Shown here: positions 1 to 9,600 of the stretch, in pieces
Layout: the number at the start of each line of letters is the position of its first letter
How positions within the stretch are numbered: position 1 is the stretch's first letter
Assembly: GCA_964640855.1 (NCBI GenBank)
Contig: CAZXIX010000007.1
Span: 21,472 to 85,471, forward strand
DNA: 64,000 nt
Direction of reading: 5' to 3'
From: JAJDFU01 sp964640855
Lineage (GTDB): Bacteria > Bacteroidota > Bacteroidia > Chitinophagales > Saprospiraceae
Notes under the pieces: generated by a model
What the model saw: the letters and a program-made list of their open reading frames with translations, nothing else
The model's database searches: none
What the model was told of the DNA's origin: nothing
Translations under genes and position numbers: made by a program

Positions 1-670
1 AGCTGTAAGGTTCTCCCCGTGTAAAAGAGTTGTCAAACATGCGTTCGTCGGCAAAAATCCCGTAGTAATCCACGCTGACCATGGCCGTATCGCCCGGGTA
101 GGCCCCACTGCCTTCTGCCAGAATGTAATATCCCAGGCTGTCCGGGGTATACTGAACTCCCTCCAGGGTACCCTCCTGATATTGCGCGTTCACCTCTTCC
201 AAACGGGTGACGGCTCCTCCGGTGAATTCTTCGTCCGTCCGGATTTCCAGCAGTTCCAGATCCACGTAAAAGACGCTGTCGTCCGGGAAATCCTGCGTAG
301 CCTGCATGGCTATGGCCGGAGCCAGAGAATCAAAGGGGATGGCAATAGAGGCGGAATCCCCCGGGCTCAGTTTCATCAACACTTCGAAAACGGCATTCGG
401 ATTCCCGTCGGCATCCATCTCCTCACCGGTGATCCGGTAACTGGGAGTCGGCGCCATGGGGTTGTTCTTGGTGCTGGACAACTCCCGATCCCCTACCCTT
501 TGGGCAAAATGGTAAAAAACCCAATCTCCGGTTTGGGGTTTTTCCGTGCCGCCGGCCGAGTACAATTCATAGGGGTAGCCTCCTTCGGTGTACTGGGTCT
601 TGGACCCGGATTCACAGGCCAGCAAACCCATGACCATCAGGGCGGCCAGAAAAAAGTGTGATCGTCTCAT
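1..670 (-). CDS. FKBP-type peptidyl-prolyl isomerase lipoprotein (C-terminus outside window)
   Basis: An open frame runs from an ATG at 670 off the left edge, so only the first 223 codons are visible. The N-terminus is a lipoprotein signal with lipobox LLAC (Cys19), so the protein should be anchored in the cell envelope. Residues about 181-223 match the start of an FKBP domain (GSG, then VDYYG, then MFDNSF). Residues about 33-145 look like an earlier, degenerate FKBP-like copy. FKBP proteins isomerise prolyl bonds and help envelope proteins fold. The start lies 19 bases after the nrnA stop, so the two are probably cotranscribed. In flavobacteria the gliding protein GldI is an FKBP lipoprotein that, as I recall, is found beside a DHH phosphoesterase and ndk. 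A GldI-like role is therefore possible but not shown by the sequence. Confidence 0.85.
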   Translation of the reverse strand, partial: MRRSHFFLAALMVMGLLACESGSKTQYTEGGYPYELYSAGGTEKPQTGDWVFYHFAQRVGDRELSSTKNNPMAPTPSYRITGEEMDADGNPNAVFEVLMKLSPGDSASIAIPFDSLAPAIAMQATQDFPDDSVFYVDLELLEIRTDEEFTGGAVTRLEEVNAQYQEGTLEGVQYTPDSLGYYILAEGSGAYPGDTAMVSVDYYGIFADERMFDNSFTRGEPYS

Positions 671-689
671 ATGTCTGATTTCTTCTTTG

Positions 690-1697
690 TTAAGAATGTT
701 GTAATTCGGATTTATAATCGTGCAGGATCTCTTTGAGCCGGCGCAATGTGATTTCCAGATTTTTAAAGGAAGATCCACCGGCGGCATTTTTGTGCCCTCC
801 CCCCTTGAAATGTTTCCGGGCAATCTCCTGCACCGAAAAATCCCCCTTGCTTCGGAGAGAAAGCTTTACAATGGTTGGCTGCTCCGTGATAAAAACAGCC
901 ATTTTAACCTTGCGGATCTTCAATAGATAATTTACAATGCCTTCTGTATCGCCTCTTTGGATATCAAAATGGGCATAATCTTCTTTGGTCAACCAGATGA
1001 TACCGGTGTGATACTCCGGAAGGATTTCCATGCGATTGGCCAGGCAATGCCCCAGCAATCGAAGATGCTTTTCCTCAAGACTATTGAAAATGAGGTCTTG
1101 CAGATGGTAATCATCCACCCCTAACTCCAGCAGGCCGGATACCACCTCGAACAAATGAGGCGAGGTCCCGTATTTGAATGAACCCGTATCCGTAACAATC
1201 CCCGTATACAGGCAATCGCCTATCTTTCGATCCAACAGGAGTTTCCAGCCCATCAAACCGACAAAATCAAATACCAGTTCGCAGGTACTGCTGGCATCTG
1301 TCCGGCTCAGTTGATAATCTGCGAAGGGTTCGGGATACAAATGGTGATCGATAAGTACAAAGGGCATCTTAAGGTCTTGGATGAATTCCCCTACCTTATC
1401 GATCCGGTCCAGGGAGTTGAAATCCAGGCAGAAAATGATCTCCGCTTTTTTCAGGTAGCCCTGGCAAGCCTCCGGTTCATTATCCCAGATCAGGATGTCG
1501 TCCGCTCCGTTGAGAAAGTGGAGGAATTCAGGAAACTCGGAGGGACTGACAATATGGACCGTATGACCCTGTTTTTGCAACAGAAGAGCCAGGGCCAAAG
1601 AAGACCCGATTGCATCACCGTCCGGATTCCGGTGCGTGGTGATCACAATGTCCCTGGGGACATTCAGCAATTGTTTAAGCCCTAGGATATTTTCCAT
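690..1697 (-). CDS. nrnA: DHH/DHHA1 phosphoesterase, NrnA-type oligoribonuclease / PAP phosphatase
   Basis: 335-residue DHH-family protein. NrnA enzymes degrade very short oligoribonucleotides and dephosphorylate pAp to AMP in the cytoplasm using a Mn-type dinuclear centre. The metal-binding motifs are present in order: DGDAIGS near residue 26, LDF near 91, the DHH triad at 117-119 and TDTGSF at 169-174. The C-terminal DHHA1 substrate motif GGGHKNAAGG lies near 299. The frame extends upstream to 1811, but ATG 1697 gives the usual family N-terminus, and the extension would run through the promoter region. It is transcribed away from ndk from a TACATTTG box at 1757-1764 and leads into the FKBP lipoprotein gene. 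Confidence 0.9.
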   Translation of the reverse strand: MENILGLKQLLNVPRDIVITTHRNPDGDAIGSSLALALLLQKQGHTVHIVSPSEFPEFLHFLNGADDILIWDNEPEACQGYLKKAEIIFCLDFNSLDRIDKVGEFIQDLKMPFVLIDHHLYPEPFADYQLSRTDASSTCELVFDFVGLMGWKLLLDRKIGDCLYTGIVTDTGSFKYGTSPHLFEVVSGLLELGVDDYHLQDLIFNSLEEKHLRLLGHCLANRMEILPEYHTGIIWLTKEDYAHFDIQRGDTEGIVNYLLKIRKVKMAVFITEQPTIVKLSLRSKGDFSVQEIARKHFKGGGHKNAAGGSSFKNLEITLRRLKEILHDYKSELQHS

Positions 1698-1756
1698 TCG
1701 AGTCGGCCGCGAAGTTGCCAAAAAACGCTCAGTCCACCAAAAATGATTCTCTTCCC

Positions 1757-1764
1757 CAAATGTA
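1757..1764 (-). promoter_or_regulatory. -7 promoter element (TACATTTG) for nrnA
   Basis: Minus-strand TACATTTG matches the Bacteroidota sigma-A -7 consensus TAnnTTTG exactly, 60 bases before the nrnA ATG. No clear -33 TTTG is seen. It lies 14 bases from the plus-strand box for ndk. Confidence 0.6.
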
Positions 1765-1778
1765 CCCCCGGCATTACT

Positions 1779-1786
1779 TACATTTG
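1779..1786 (+). promoter_or_regulatory. -7 promoter element (TACATTTG) for ndk
   Basis: Exact match to TAnnTTTG, 87 bases before the ndk ATG. The position of its -33 element overlaps the opposite-strand -7 box at 1757-1764, so the two divergent promoters should compete for polymerase. Confidence 0.6.
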
Positions 1787-1872
1787 CAGCGTTTTTAAAA
1801 ATCAACCGCAAGCAAACCCGATCAAAACCCGGAAACCGGAATGGTTTTGTAAGTCAAAAAAAACGAAATACC

Positions 1873-2298
1873 ATGGCTGGCAATCGCACATTCACCATGA
1901 TCAAGCCCGATGCTGTAAAAGCAGGACATATCGGTGCCATTCTTCATCAGATCAACGAGGCGGGTTTTCGCATCGTCTCCCTGAAACTGACGCATCTCTC
2001 CCCCGAAAAGGCCGGGGAATTTTATGCCGTTCACAAAGAGCGCCCCTTTTATGGGGAACTGGTTTCTTTCATGAGCTCCGGACCGATCGTCGCGGCTATT
2101 CTGGAAAAAGATAATGCGGTCGAAGATTTTCGGAAATTGATCGGGGCCACCAATCCCGCTGAAGCCGCTCCGGGCACCATTCGGGCCAAATACGCCACCA
2201 GCATCGGAGAAAACGCCATTCACGGTGCCGATAGCGATGAGAATGCCGCTATCGAGGGGAATTTCCACTTCCCGGGCACCGAGATGTTCCATTATTAA
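1873..2298 (+). CDS. ndk: nucleoside diphosphate kinase
   Basis: 141 residues, the normal length of a bacterial NDK. The enzyme transfers the gamma phosphate of ATP to other nucleoside diphosphates through a phosphohistidine. The active-site signature NAIHGADS is complete, with the catalytic histidine at 117, and the conserved Lys in TMIKPDAV (residue 11) is present. The gene is monocistronic: divergent from nrnA and convergent with mutS2. A GC-rich inverted repeat at 2312-2337 follows it. Confidence 0.97.
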   Translation: MAGNRTFTMIKPDAVKAGHIGAILHQINEAGFRIVSLKLTHLSPEKAGEFYAVHKERPFYGELVSFMSSGPIVAAILEKDNAVEDFRKLIGATNPAEAAPGTIRAKYATSIGENAIHGADSDENAAIEGNFHFPGTEMFHY

Positions 2299-2311
2299 TA
2301 TCGGTACGGCT

Positions 2312-2337
2312 CCGGGCAAGGCGGAGTCCCTGCCCGG
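2312..2337. terminator. GC hairpin between convergent ndk and mutS2
   Basis: CCGGGCA (2312-2318) pairs with TGCCCGG (2331-2337) across a 12-base loop. No T-run follows on either strand, so it is only a possible bidirectional terminator. Confidence 0.35.
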
Positions 2338-2345
2338 GCCCTGCC

Positions 2346-4727
2346 TCAGTGGATCTCCACGAGGGTGACACCATCACCTCCCTGTTGAGGTTCCGGGTGT
2401 CGTACATTCATCTCTACGTTATATTCTTTCAGCTTTTTGCGGACTGCCTTGCGCAGAACGCCGGTGCCCTTGCCATGTATGATCTCCAGATTGCTGGCAC
2501 TGGATAAAAGGGCCTCGTCGAGAAATTTTTCCAACAGGCGAAGGGCCTCGTCCATGCGCATCCCCCGGATGTCGATCTTCTGATCGAAACGGGCCGGATT
2601 GGTCTCCGTGTCGGTCACAACCTTGCCGGGCGTAGGCTTGGCCAGGGGGGAATCTACCCGTTTCAGGTCCCGGACCGGAACCGTCATACGGAGCATACCC
2701 ATCTGGACAATGGCCTTGCCCTTCGAGACCGACTCGACGACTCCGCGCGAACCTCCGCTCAGCATCACTACGTGATCTCCCGATTTCAAAGGGACCTGAT
2801 CATCCCCGTCGCGCGTGTAGATCTCTTCCCGCAGGTCCTGAACTTTTTCGACCATCTGCTGGCGTTCCTCCTTGCGCTTCCGGGCCAGTTCCCGGGCGCG
2901 TTCCAGGTTTTTCTCCTCCTTGATCTCCCGAATGGCTTTTTCGAGCTCCCGATTTTCGTGAGCCTGCTGCTGAAGGGCCTGTTCCCGGGAGGCTAGCTTC
3001 AGGCGCTTGCGTTTGTATTCCAGGTCGCGATGCAGTTGCTCGTAATTCCGGACCAGTTTGTCGAGCTTTTCTTCCCGCTCGGTCAGAGTGCCCAGCTTAT
3101 CCTCAAGTTCCTTCTTTTGCTGTTGCAAGTCGACCAGCAGCTCATCGACCGCCTTCTCGCTGGCACCGGTTTTTTGGCGGGCGTAATTCAGGATGGACTT
3201 CCCCAATCCGCTTTTCTGGGCTATTTCAAAAACGTAGGAACTACCCGGCCGACCGACGGTAAGCTCATAGGTGGGCGTAAGGTGTTCTTTGTCAAAGGTC
3301 ATGGCCCCGTTCAGTATCCCTTTTGTTTTGAAAGCGAAAACCTTCAGGTTTGAATAATGGGTGGTGATGATACCGCTTGCCTTTTTGCGATTCAATTCAA
3401 ACAGGATCGCTTCTGCGATGGATCCTCCGATCTTGGGGTCGGTACCCGAGCCGAACTCATCGATCACCATCAGCGAATGCTCATCGGCTTCCTTCAGGAA
3501 GGTCTTCATATTTCGGAGGCGAGAGCTGTAGGTACTCAGGTCATCCTCTATCGACTGTTGGTCGCCAATGTCGGCGAATATCTTCTGGAACAGTCCTACC
3601 TGCGAGTTCTCGTCTGCCGGGATCAACAGACCGGACTGCACCATCAGCTGCAGGAGACCGACGGCTTTCATGGTGATGGATTTTCCGCCGGCGTTCGGAC
3701 CACTCAATACCAGGATCCGGTTGGCACCGAATAATTGCAGGTCGAAGGGAACGGTCTCTTTTCCGGCCTCGCGGTTTTTCAGGTACAGAAGCGGATGAAA
3801 GGCTTTTACCCAGCCCAGGTGCGGCTTATCCAGGATTTCCGGGCGGTGGGCGCCCATACGCGAGGCCAGGCGGGCTTTCGCGCAGATCAGGTCGAAAGTT
3901 ACCAGCAATTCCTGATAGCTGCGAATGACGGGTACATAGGGGCGGAGCGTGGCGCTCAGCTCTTTCAGAATCCGGTAGATCTCCCGCTTCTCTTCCGTTT
4001 GCAGATCAAAAATGTCGTTGTTGATCTCGATGACCGCTTCGGGTTCGATAAAGGCGGTTTTCCCGGTCGTGGACTCGTCGTGGATGATACCGCGGATCTT
4101 GCGTTTGTGCTCGCTGGGGACACTCAGTACCCGGCGGTTGTTCCGAAAGCTTTCTACATTGTCCGTCAGCCAACCTTTGCTCCGATAGGTATTGGCAAGT
4201 TGGCGAAATTGCTTGTCCAGTTCCCGCTGCTTGCTTCCGATCGCTCTCCGGATGGCCTGCAACTCCGGGGAAGCATCCGGGCGGATATCTCCCTCTTCAT
4301 CCACGACCCGATTGATCTCCTCCAGCAGAGCCGATTCAAACTGAAAGCCTTTTAAAAGCTCATACAAACAGGGGAATCGCTCTTGTTGCTCGGGGCCGAA
4401 GAAAGAGAAGATCTGGCGGGTCAGGTGAAGGGAACTTCCGATCCGGACCAGGCTTTCCTCGGAAAGAACGTAGTCCTCCACCTCCAGCATGCGCAGATCC
4501 TCATCCAGGTTTTCATAGGAGGCTTGCGGAAAAGGCTTTTCCCCGCCCTGGCTGTCCATCATTTCGCGGACTTCATCCAGCCTGGCCTCGACCCACGCCT
4601 TCTTTCTTTGGGGCAGCAGGCTCAAAGCGGCTTCCTCTCCCAACTCTCCGGCACAATATTGGGCCAACAAGTTGAGGACTTTGTTGAATTCGAGCTTTTC
4701 GAACAGATCGTTTGGGAAAAATACCAT
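2346..4727 (-). CDS. mutS2: MutS2 family ATPase/endonuclease
   Basis: 793 residues with full MutS2 architecture. MutS core helices precede the Walker A motif GPNAGGKS (343-350) and the Walker B/signature region VIDEFGSGTDP (421-431). A long charged coiled coil follows (about 525-635), then a KOW-like beta segment (about 645-695). The C-terminal Smr nuclease domain (about 718-793) carries IDIRG and HGKGTG (751-756). MutS2 lacks the mismatch-recognition domain of MutS; in other bacteria it suppresses recombination or rescues collided ribosomes, and the sequence cannot tell these apart. All expected motifs are intact. It is alone on its strand, convergent with ndk and divergent from the lipoprotein gene at 4835. 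Confidence 0.95.
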   Translation of the reverse strand: MVFFPNDLFEKLEFNKVLNLLAQYCAGELGEEAALSLLPQRKKAWVEARLDEVREMMDSQGGEKPFPQASYENLDEDLRMLEVEDYVLSEESLVRIGSSLHLTRQIFSFFGPEQQERFPCLYELLKGFQFESALLEEINRVVDEEGDIRPDASPELQAIRRAIGSKQRELDKQFRQLANTYRSKGWLTDNVESFRNNRRVLSVPSEHKRKIRGIIHDESTTGKTAFIEPEAVIEINNDIFDLQTEEKREIYRILKELSATLRPYVPVIRSYQELLVTFDLICAKARLASRMGAHRPEILDKPHLGWVKAFHPLLYLKNREAGKETVPFDLQLFGANRILVLSGPNAGGKSITMKAVGLLQLMVQSGLLIPADENSQVGLFQKIFADIGDQQSIEDDLSTYSSRLRNMKTFLKEADEHSLMVIDEFGSGTDPKIGGSIAEAILFELNRKKASGIITTHYSNLKVFAFKTKGILNGAMTFDKEHLTPTYELTVGRPGSSYVFEIAQKSGLGKSILNYARQKTGASEKAVDELLVDLQQQKKELEDKLGTLTEREEKLDKLVRNYEQLHRDLEYKRKRLKLASREQALQQQAHENRELEKAIREIKEEKNLERARELARKRKEERQQMVEKVQDLREEIYTRDGDDQVPLKSGDHVVMLSGGSRGVVESVSKGKAIVQMGMLRMTVPVRDLKRVDSPLAKPTPGKVVTDTETNPARFDQKIDIRGMRMDEALRLLEKFLDEALLSSASNLEIIHGKGTGVLRKAVRKKLKEYNVEMNVRHPEPQQGGDGVTLVEIH

Positions 4728-4834
4728 TGTACTAACTTGCCTTATCCGCTAAAAATAAATCTTTACCCCCAAAAGGCTTCTTTTACCCAACCCCGGGGAG
4801 GGAAAGTTGCGTCTAGCTTTCCAAAATCCAAAGC

Positions 4835-5539
4835 ATGAGAACAACTGTTTTTTATGGACTGTTCGCGCTCTTCTTTTTGGCGACCTGCTCCAGGGATGAA
4901 ATTGAAATTTCACAACCGACCGATGGCCCCCGGATCGACTGGAGCCAACTCCAGGTCGGGCAAAGCAGCACATACCTGCATTTCGTTACGAAAGGTTACT
5001 TTTCGGATGAACCCGGAAATTCGCAAACCTTTACGGGAGATACGCTTGCGGTGGACATCATCGGACAAGAAGGGAATAAGTTCCGCCTGCGGGAATATTT
5101 GCTTCCCGGCTCACCCTCTTTGCTGGAGGAGGGGGAATCGGTGGTGTCGCAAGCGGATTCGGTCTATGAATATTACCTGTACGTTCGCAACGACAGCCTC
5201 GTCATTGAATCCCTCTCGGGCCACCAGGGGCACCGAACGCATCTGTTCCAGGGAGGAAGCGGAACGCCTCTCCCCCTGCAACCGGCAGCCGACCTGGAAA
5301 TACCTTACACGGATTGGCGGACCGATATCGTCTGCGCTTGTTATGCGGAAGGAAGCACTTCTTCTTTGACCGTGTTGGGCGAAAATTACACCCAATTATT
5401 TACCGTCATCGATCATTTTCCCATGGCTTACGACGGGGCCGGGCAAACCTTCAGCTTTCGGTCAGATCTGGGCTTGTTGCGGACTTTTGTGGTCAATCCG
5501 TGGTTCGACTCAGTCTTTGGTTGGGACCTTCTTCCCTAA
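4835..5539 (+). CDS. lipoprotein of unknown function
   Basis: 234 residues. The N-terminus is a hydrophobic signal ending in a lipobox-like LATC (Cys18), so it is probably a lipoprotein. The rest is beta-rich and acidic, with no cysteine pair or motif I recognise; two cysteines sit close together (VCACY, about residue 168). It precedes aroC by 36 bases on the same strand and may share its promoter. TAGCTTTC at 4814-4821 is one base off the -7 consensus. No function assigned. Confidence 0.75.
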   Translation: MRTTVFYGLFALFFLATCSRDEIEISQPTDGPRIDWSQLQVGQSSTYLHFVTKGYFSDEPGNSQTFTGDTLAVDIIGQEGNKFRLREYLLPGSPSLLEEGESVVSQADSVYEYYLYVRNDSLVIESLSGHQGHRTHLFQGGSGTPLPLQPAADLEIPYTDWRTDIVCACYAEGSTSSLTVLGENYTQLFTVIDHFPMAYDGAGQTFSFRSDLGLLRTFVVNPWFDSVFGWDLLP

Positions 5540-5575
5540 AACCGCCCTATATTGCCGCCTCAAAAGGAATTGGAA

Positions 5576-6655
5576 GTGGCAGGAAACAGTTTTGGCAAGA
5601 TTTTCCGGATTTCCACCTTCGGGGAATCCCATGGCAGGGCGATAGGCGTGATCATCGACGGCTGTCCGGCAGGGATAGCCGTCGACCTGGAAGAGATCCA
5701 GCGAGAAATGGGCCGACGAAGACCCGGGCAATCGGCGATCGTCACCCAGAGAAAAGAAGCGGACCAGGTAGAGATCCTGTCGGGAATTTTTGAAGGGAAA
5801 ACGACGGGAACGCCCCTGTCCATGATCATCTACAACGCAGACGCCCGCTCGAAGGATTACAGTCACATCGCCGATAAGTTCAGGCCCTCCCATGCAGACT
5901 ATACCTACCAGACCAAATACGGGATCCGGGACTATCGGGGCGGGGGGCGTTCGTCTGCGCGCGAGACAGCCGCTCGCGTTGCCGCCGGCGCCCTGGCCCG
6001 GCAGTGGCTTCGGGAAATGGGTATTCAGATTCAGGCCTGGGTAAGTCAGGTAGGCACGGTACAGATGCCGGAAGAGCAAAGGATGTACCGGCCCGAAGAA
6101 GTGGAAAGCAATCCGGTCCGGTGTCCCCATGCCGATACAGCCGCCCGCATGGAAGAACTGATCCGACAGGTCCGAAAAGAAGGAGATACCATCGGCGGGG
6201 TGGTCAGCGCCCGGGTAGAGGGCGTACCACCGGGTCTGGGAGAACCCGCTTTCGACAAACTGCATGCCGACCTGGCCAAAGCTATGTTAAGCATCAATGC
6301 AGCCAAAGGCTTCGAGTACGGCTCCGGATTTGCGGGGATCCGCATGCGGGGATCGGAACACAATGATGCTTTTGTAAAAGAAGGGGACCGGATTCGAACC
6401 CGCACCAATCATTCAGGAGGCATTCAGGGTGGGATCTCCAACGGGGAAGCCATTTACTTTCGGGTAGCTTTCAAGCCGGTAGCCACTATTGTTCCCGACC
6501 AGGATTCCCTCAACGAAGAAGGAGAAAAAGTCATCGTCCAGGGAAAGGGAAGACATGATCCGTGTGTGGTGCCTCGGGCGGTTCCCATCGTGGAGGCAAT
6601 GGCAGCACTGGTCCTGGCCGACCATATCCTGCGGCATCGGTCGAGCCGGAAGTGA
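5576..6655 (+). CDS. aroC: chorismate synthase
   Basis: 359 residues. Chorismate synthase makes chorismate from 5-enolpyruvylshikimate 3-phosphate using reduced FMN, the last shikimate step and the source of aromatic amino acids and folate. The family opening AGNSFGKIFRISTFGESHG is intact, as are the RRRPGQS and GGGRSSARETA motifs. I chose the GTG at 5576 because it places the conserved AGN opening directly after the start; a TTG at 5552 would add eight unconserved residues. The gene ends 7 bases before the stop of tamB on the other strand. Confidence 0.95.
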   Translation: MAGNSFGKIFRISTFGESHGRAIGVIIDGCPAGIAVDLEEIQREMGRRRPGQSAIVTQRKEADQVEILSGIFEGKTTGTPLSMIIYNADARSKDYSHIADKFRPSHADYTYQTKYGIRDYRGGGRSSARETAARVAAGALARQWLREMGIQIQAWVSQVGTVQMPEEQRMYRPEEVESNPVRCPHADTAARMEELIRQVRKEGDTIGGVVSARVEGVPPGLGEPAFDKLHADLAKAMLSINAAKGFEYGSGFAGIRMRGSEHNDAFVKEGDRIRTRTNHSGGIQGGISNGEAIYFRVAFKPVATIVPDQDSLNEEGEKVIVQGKGRHDPCVVPRAVPIVEAMAALVLADHILRHRSSRK

Positions 6656-6662
6656 TTCCCCA

Positions 6663-9600
6663 CTATTGGGATCCCAGAAGCTCTTCTTCCTTTTCTTTCT
6701 TTTCGACCTTGTTTTCCGTATCCTCCTCTTTTTTCTTTTTCTTCTTTCCCAGTTTCTGGCCGATACTCTTCAGGAATTCGCTGAACTCATCGTATTCTCT
6801 CCGGAAACTGAGCCCCGTTCCGACCTGGAGCCGGCTGCCCCCACCCAGGTCGGGCTGAAGTTTCTGATACACCCTCAATTTGAGGGTCCGGTCTTTATTC
6901 AGTGTATATTCGATGACCAGGTCGTTGCCGATGAATGTTCCGTTGGCGGCGTCCGGAGCGGTGACATTCCCTCCCACATCGATATTGCCTCCGACGATAA
7001 CCGTCAGGCGATCATTGAAAAAATCCTGCCGCAATCGCACCTGGAATTCACTCCCGCTGGTGTAATCCTGACCTTCTCCCAGGTCCGCTGACTGGTAATT
7101 GGAGTAGGCTACATCGATATCGATCCCGGAAAGAACGGCGCCGTCGCTGATGATCTCGGAAAACAAGCCCGTCAGCAACATGGATAATTGATTGGACAGA
7201 AACTCGCTGACGGTATTGTAAAAAATGGAAGATCCCTGTAGGTTGGAATCGCTGGGGAGAAACTGCCCGGCTACGATCAAGCCGAAAACCTGCCGGTTGA
7301 GTTCGTTTTGATCCCGTCGGAGAATTCGCATTTTACTCTCACAAAGGTTGAGCAACTCGCCGGTCAGGTCAGGGAAGAAAATATCGAATCCAATGACCGG
7401 CTTTTCGAGCGGACCGGAAAGAGCCATCTCCAGGATGACGCGTGTAGATTTGCTGGCGTCGTTTTTCAGGGTGGCGGAGGCCGACTGCAGGTATTCTTGT
7501 ATGAAATTGGCCACCGAGGTGCTCAGGGCTGTATACTCTGCCTTAACATCCAACTGCGCCCGAAGCGGGTCGCCCATGAACTGGATTTGCCCGCCTTCCT
7601 TGATCGAAAACTGTTTGTTGACGACGTTGTACATCGTGAACAGGTAGGAACCCTGGGTGATCCGATATCCCCCGAAAATCTGAAACTGCCCGTCGCGGGT
7701 GACGTTGATCTGAAGGTTTCCCCTGCCCTGTCCGCGAAGGACATCGCCGGATTGTTCGTCGAATACGATCTCTACCACGGCCTCTTCCTCAATATTCAGG
7801 TCCATTTCAATTTCCAGACCTTTCAGCTCATCCGTCTGGCGGACTTTTCCGTTTTGCTGGGCCTTTACCTGAGCCTGATCCACAAATTCCACAAAATTGA
7901 GTTGGGATTCCCCGCCTACCGAATTCACGGGGATAGTCAGGCGACTGCGTTCACCAACCGTGGCATTGATGTAGACATTGGGTTGTTTGAAAGGGCCCGA
8001 AAAACGAACGCTCCCCGTACCCAGAGCATGACCGAAAAACTGCTCGTTATCCTCCTGATCGGTATCCATGACTTGCAGTTGATCTACATCCAGATTGGCT
8101 CCCAGGCGGAAATTTCGGAGATTATCATGGCGGATCCCTCCCGTCAGGATGGCTTCGTGCCCGTAGATATCGTAGATGCGGGTGCCCGTACCGTCAAAGG
8201 ATTGGTTGTTGATGACAAATTCGGCACCTTCCTCCACCCGATAACGCGTTTGCAGGTAGGAAACCGTAAAGGCTACGTCCTGCAAACGCACATCCCCCTG
8301 GATGTTGGGTTTTTCCGGTAATCCGTAAACTCTTGCCTGGGTTGTTATTTTTCCGGTCATGTCTTCCAGTACGGCAGCGATGAAATACCCTCCCACCTTG
8401 GCAGGAAACTGGTCCATCTGAGCTCGGAAGTCAAAATAGCCCCCCTTCTTTTCCTGCGCGATCGGATCGCCCTCGGCCTGATCGGCCAGATTCATGAAAC
8501 CATCTACCTGCAGCTTCTGCTCCTCCTTTCCTAAACTGAACTCCGCAGCCAGAACCCCGGAGGGGCTCGAAGTAGAGGCTTGCAAAGACAATTCCCCCCG
8601 ATCCTCATTATTGAGGATGAAATGAGGGCTATGGACCCGGAGCGAAAGGTCTTTCAATTTATAAGCATCCTGGATTTGCAGCACTACTTCGTAATTGCCT
8701 TCGAAGTCGAGGGGATCGTAGTTCAAAACCGTATTGAAGTAAGAGAAATCCAGATCGTACAGCCGCATATCCAGGCCCCGGCTTCCCATGTTCTTGATCT
8801 CCACCAACTGCGTACCGTTGGTCATGTAGAAGTGTCGGGTCTCGAAGGCTTCAGCACTGAATTCCAGGTAATTGTCTGGGTCTATCTTCCATCTCTCCTG
8901 AAAAAGGAAAATGTCGGAATCGTCGAATTCCACGCGGAATCCGGTGGAATCCTTCAGCTGGAAGGATCCGTTAATGTTGACGTTATCGACCAGCGCATTT
9001 TGGGATTTGCTTGGGTTGCTGAGCGGCTGCTCGGTGTTGAAGCCAAACAGGAGGGAGCCCTGGTCGATCAAACTCAACAGTACCGTTTGCCCCAGTTGCA
9101 GGTTGCGATTCAGGTAAACGGAATCCAGCGTCATATCCAGTCCACCCTCTTTTCCAAAAAGGTCGAGGATAATAACATTTCGATGAACGACAATGCTATC
9201 GTAGCGCAGCCGGGGGATGAGGAGATCGACGAGCAGAGAATCCCTCCTACTGTCCAAATAACCTTTGACCCGGGTCCCGTCCATCGGGCCCAATCTCTGG
9301 CTTACCAGTTTTTCGAATCCGCCGCTCTCAGGGATGGAGAGCTCGTAAGTAAAAGCCTGGGGAGCCCGCAAGAGAGTGTCTTTTTTAATGCCCAAACGAC
9401 GTGAAAATTCCGGGAAATTACGTCCCAGGATCTGGGTAAATACAGCGGGTGTTTCCGTCAGATTAAAACGGCCTTCGATCTTGCCCTGCAGCAGGTTGCC
9501 CTCCAGAAGGTATGTTTTTACGCTGTCCGGGGAAATAGAAGCGCGCAGGAAGAGCGAGTCGATTTCCAATTCCTCTTCGTCAGGAAGGCGAACCCGAAAA

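Noticed and set aside
7308..8321. A 337-codon open frame on the plus strand opposite tamB
   Set aside because: It lies fully antisense to a well-supported gene, shows no domain, and its codon pattern mirrors the tamB frame.
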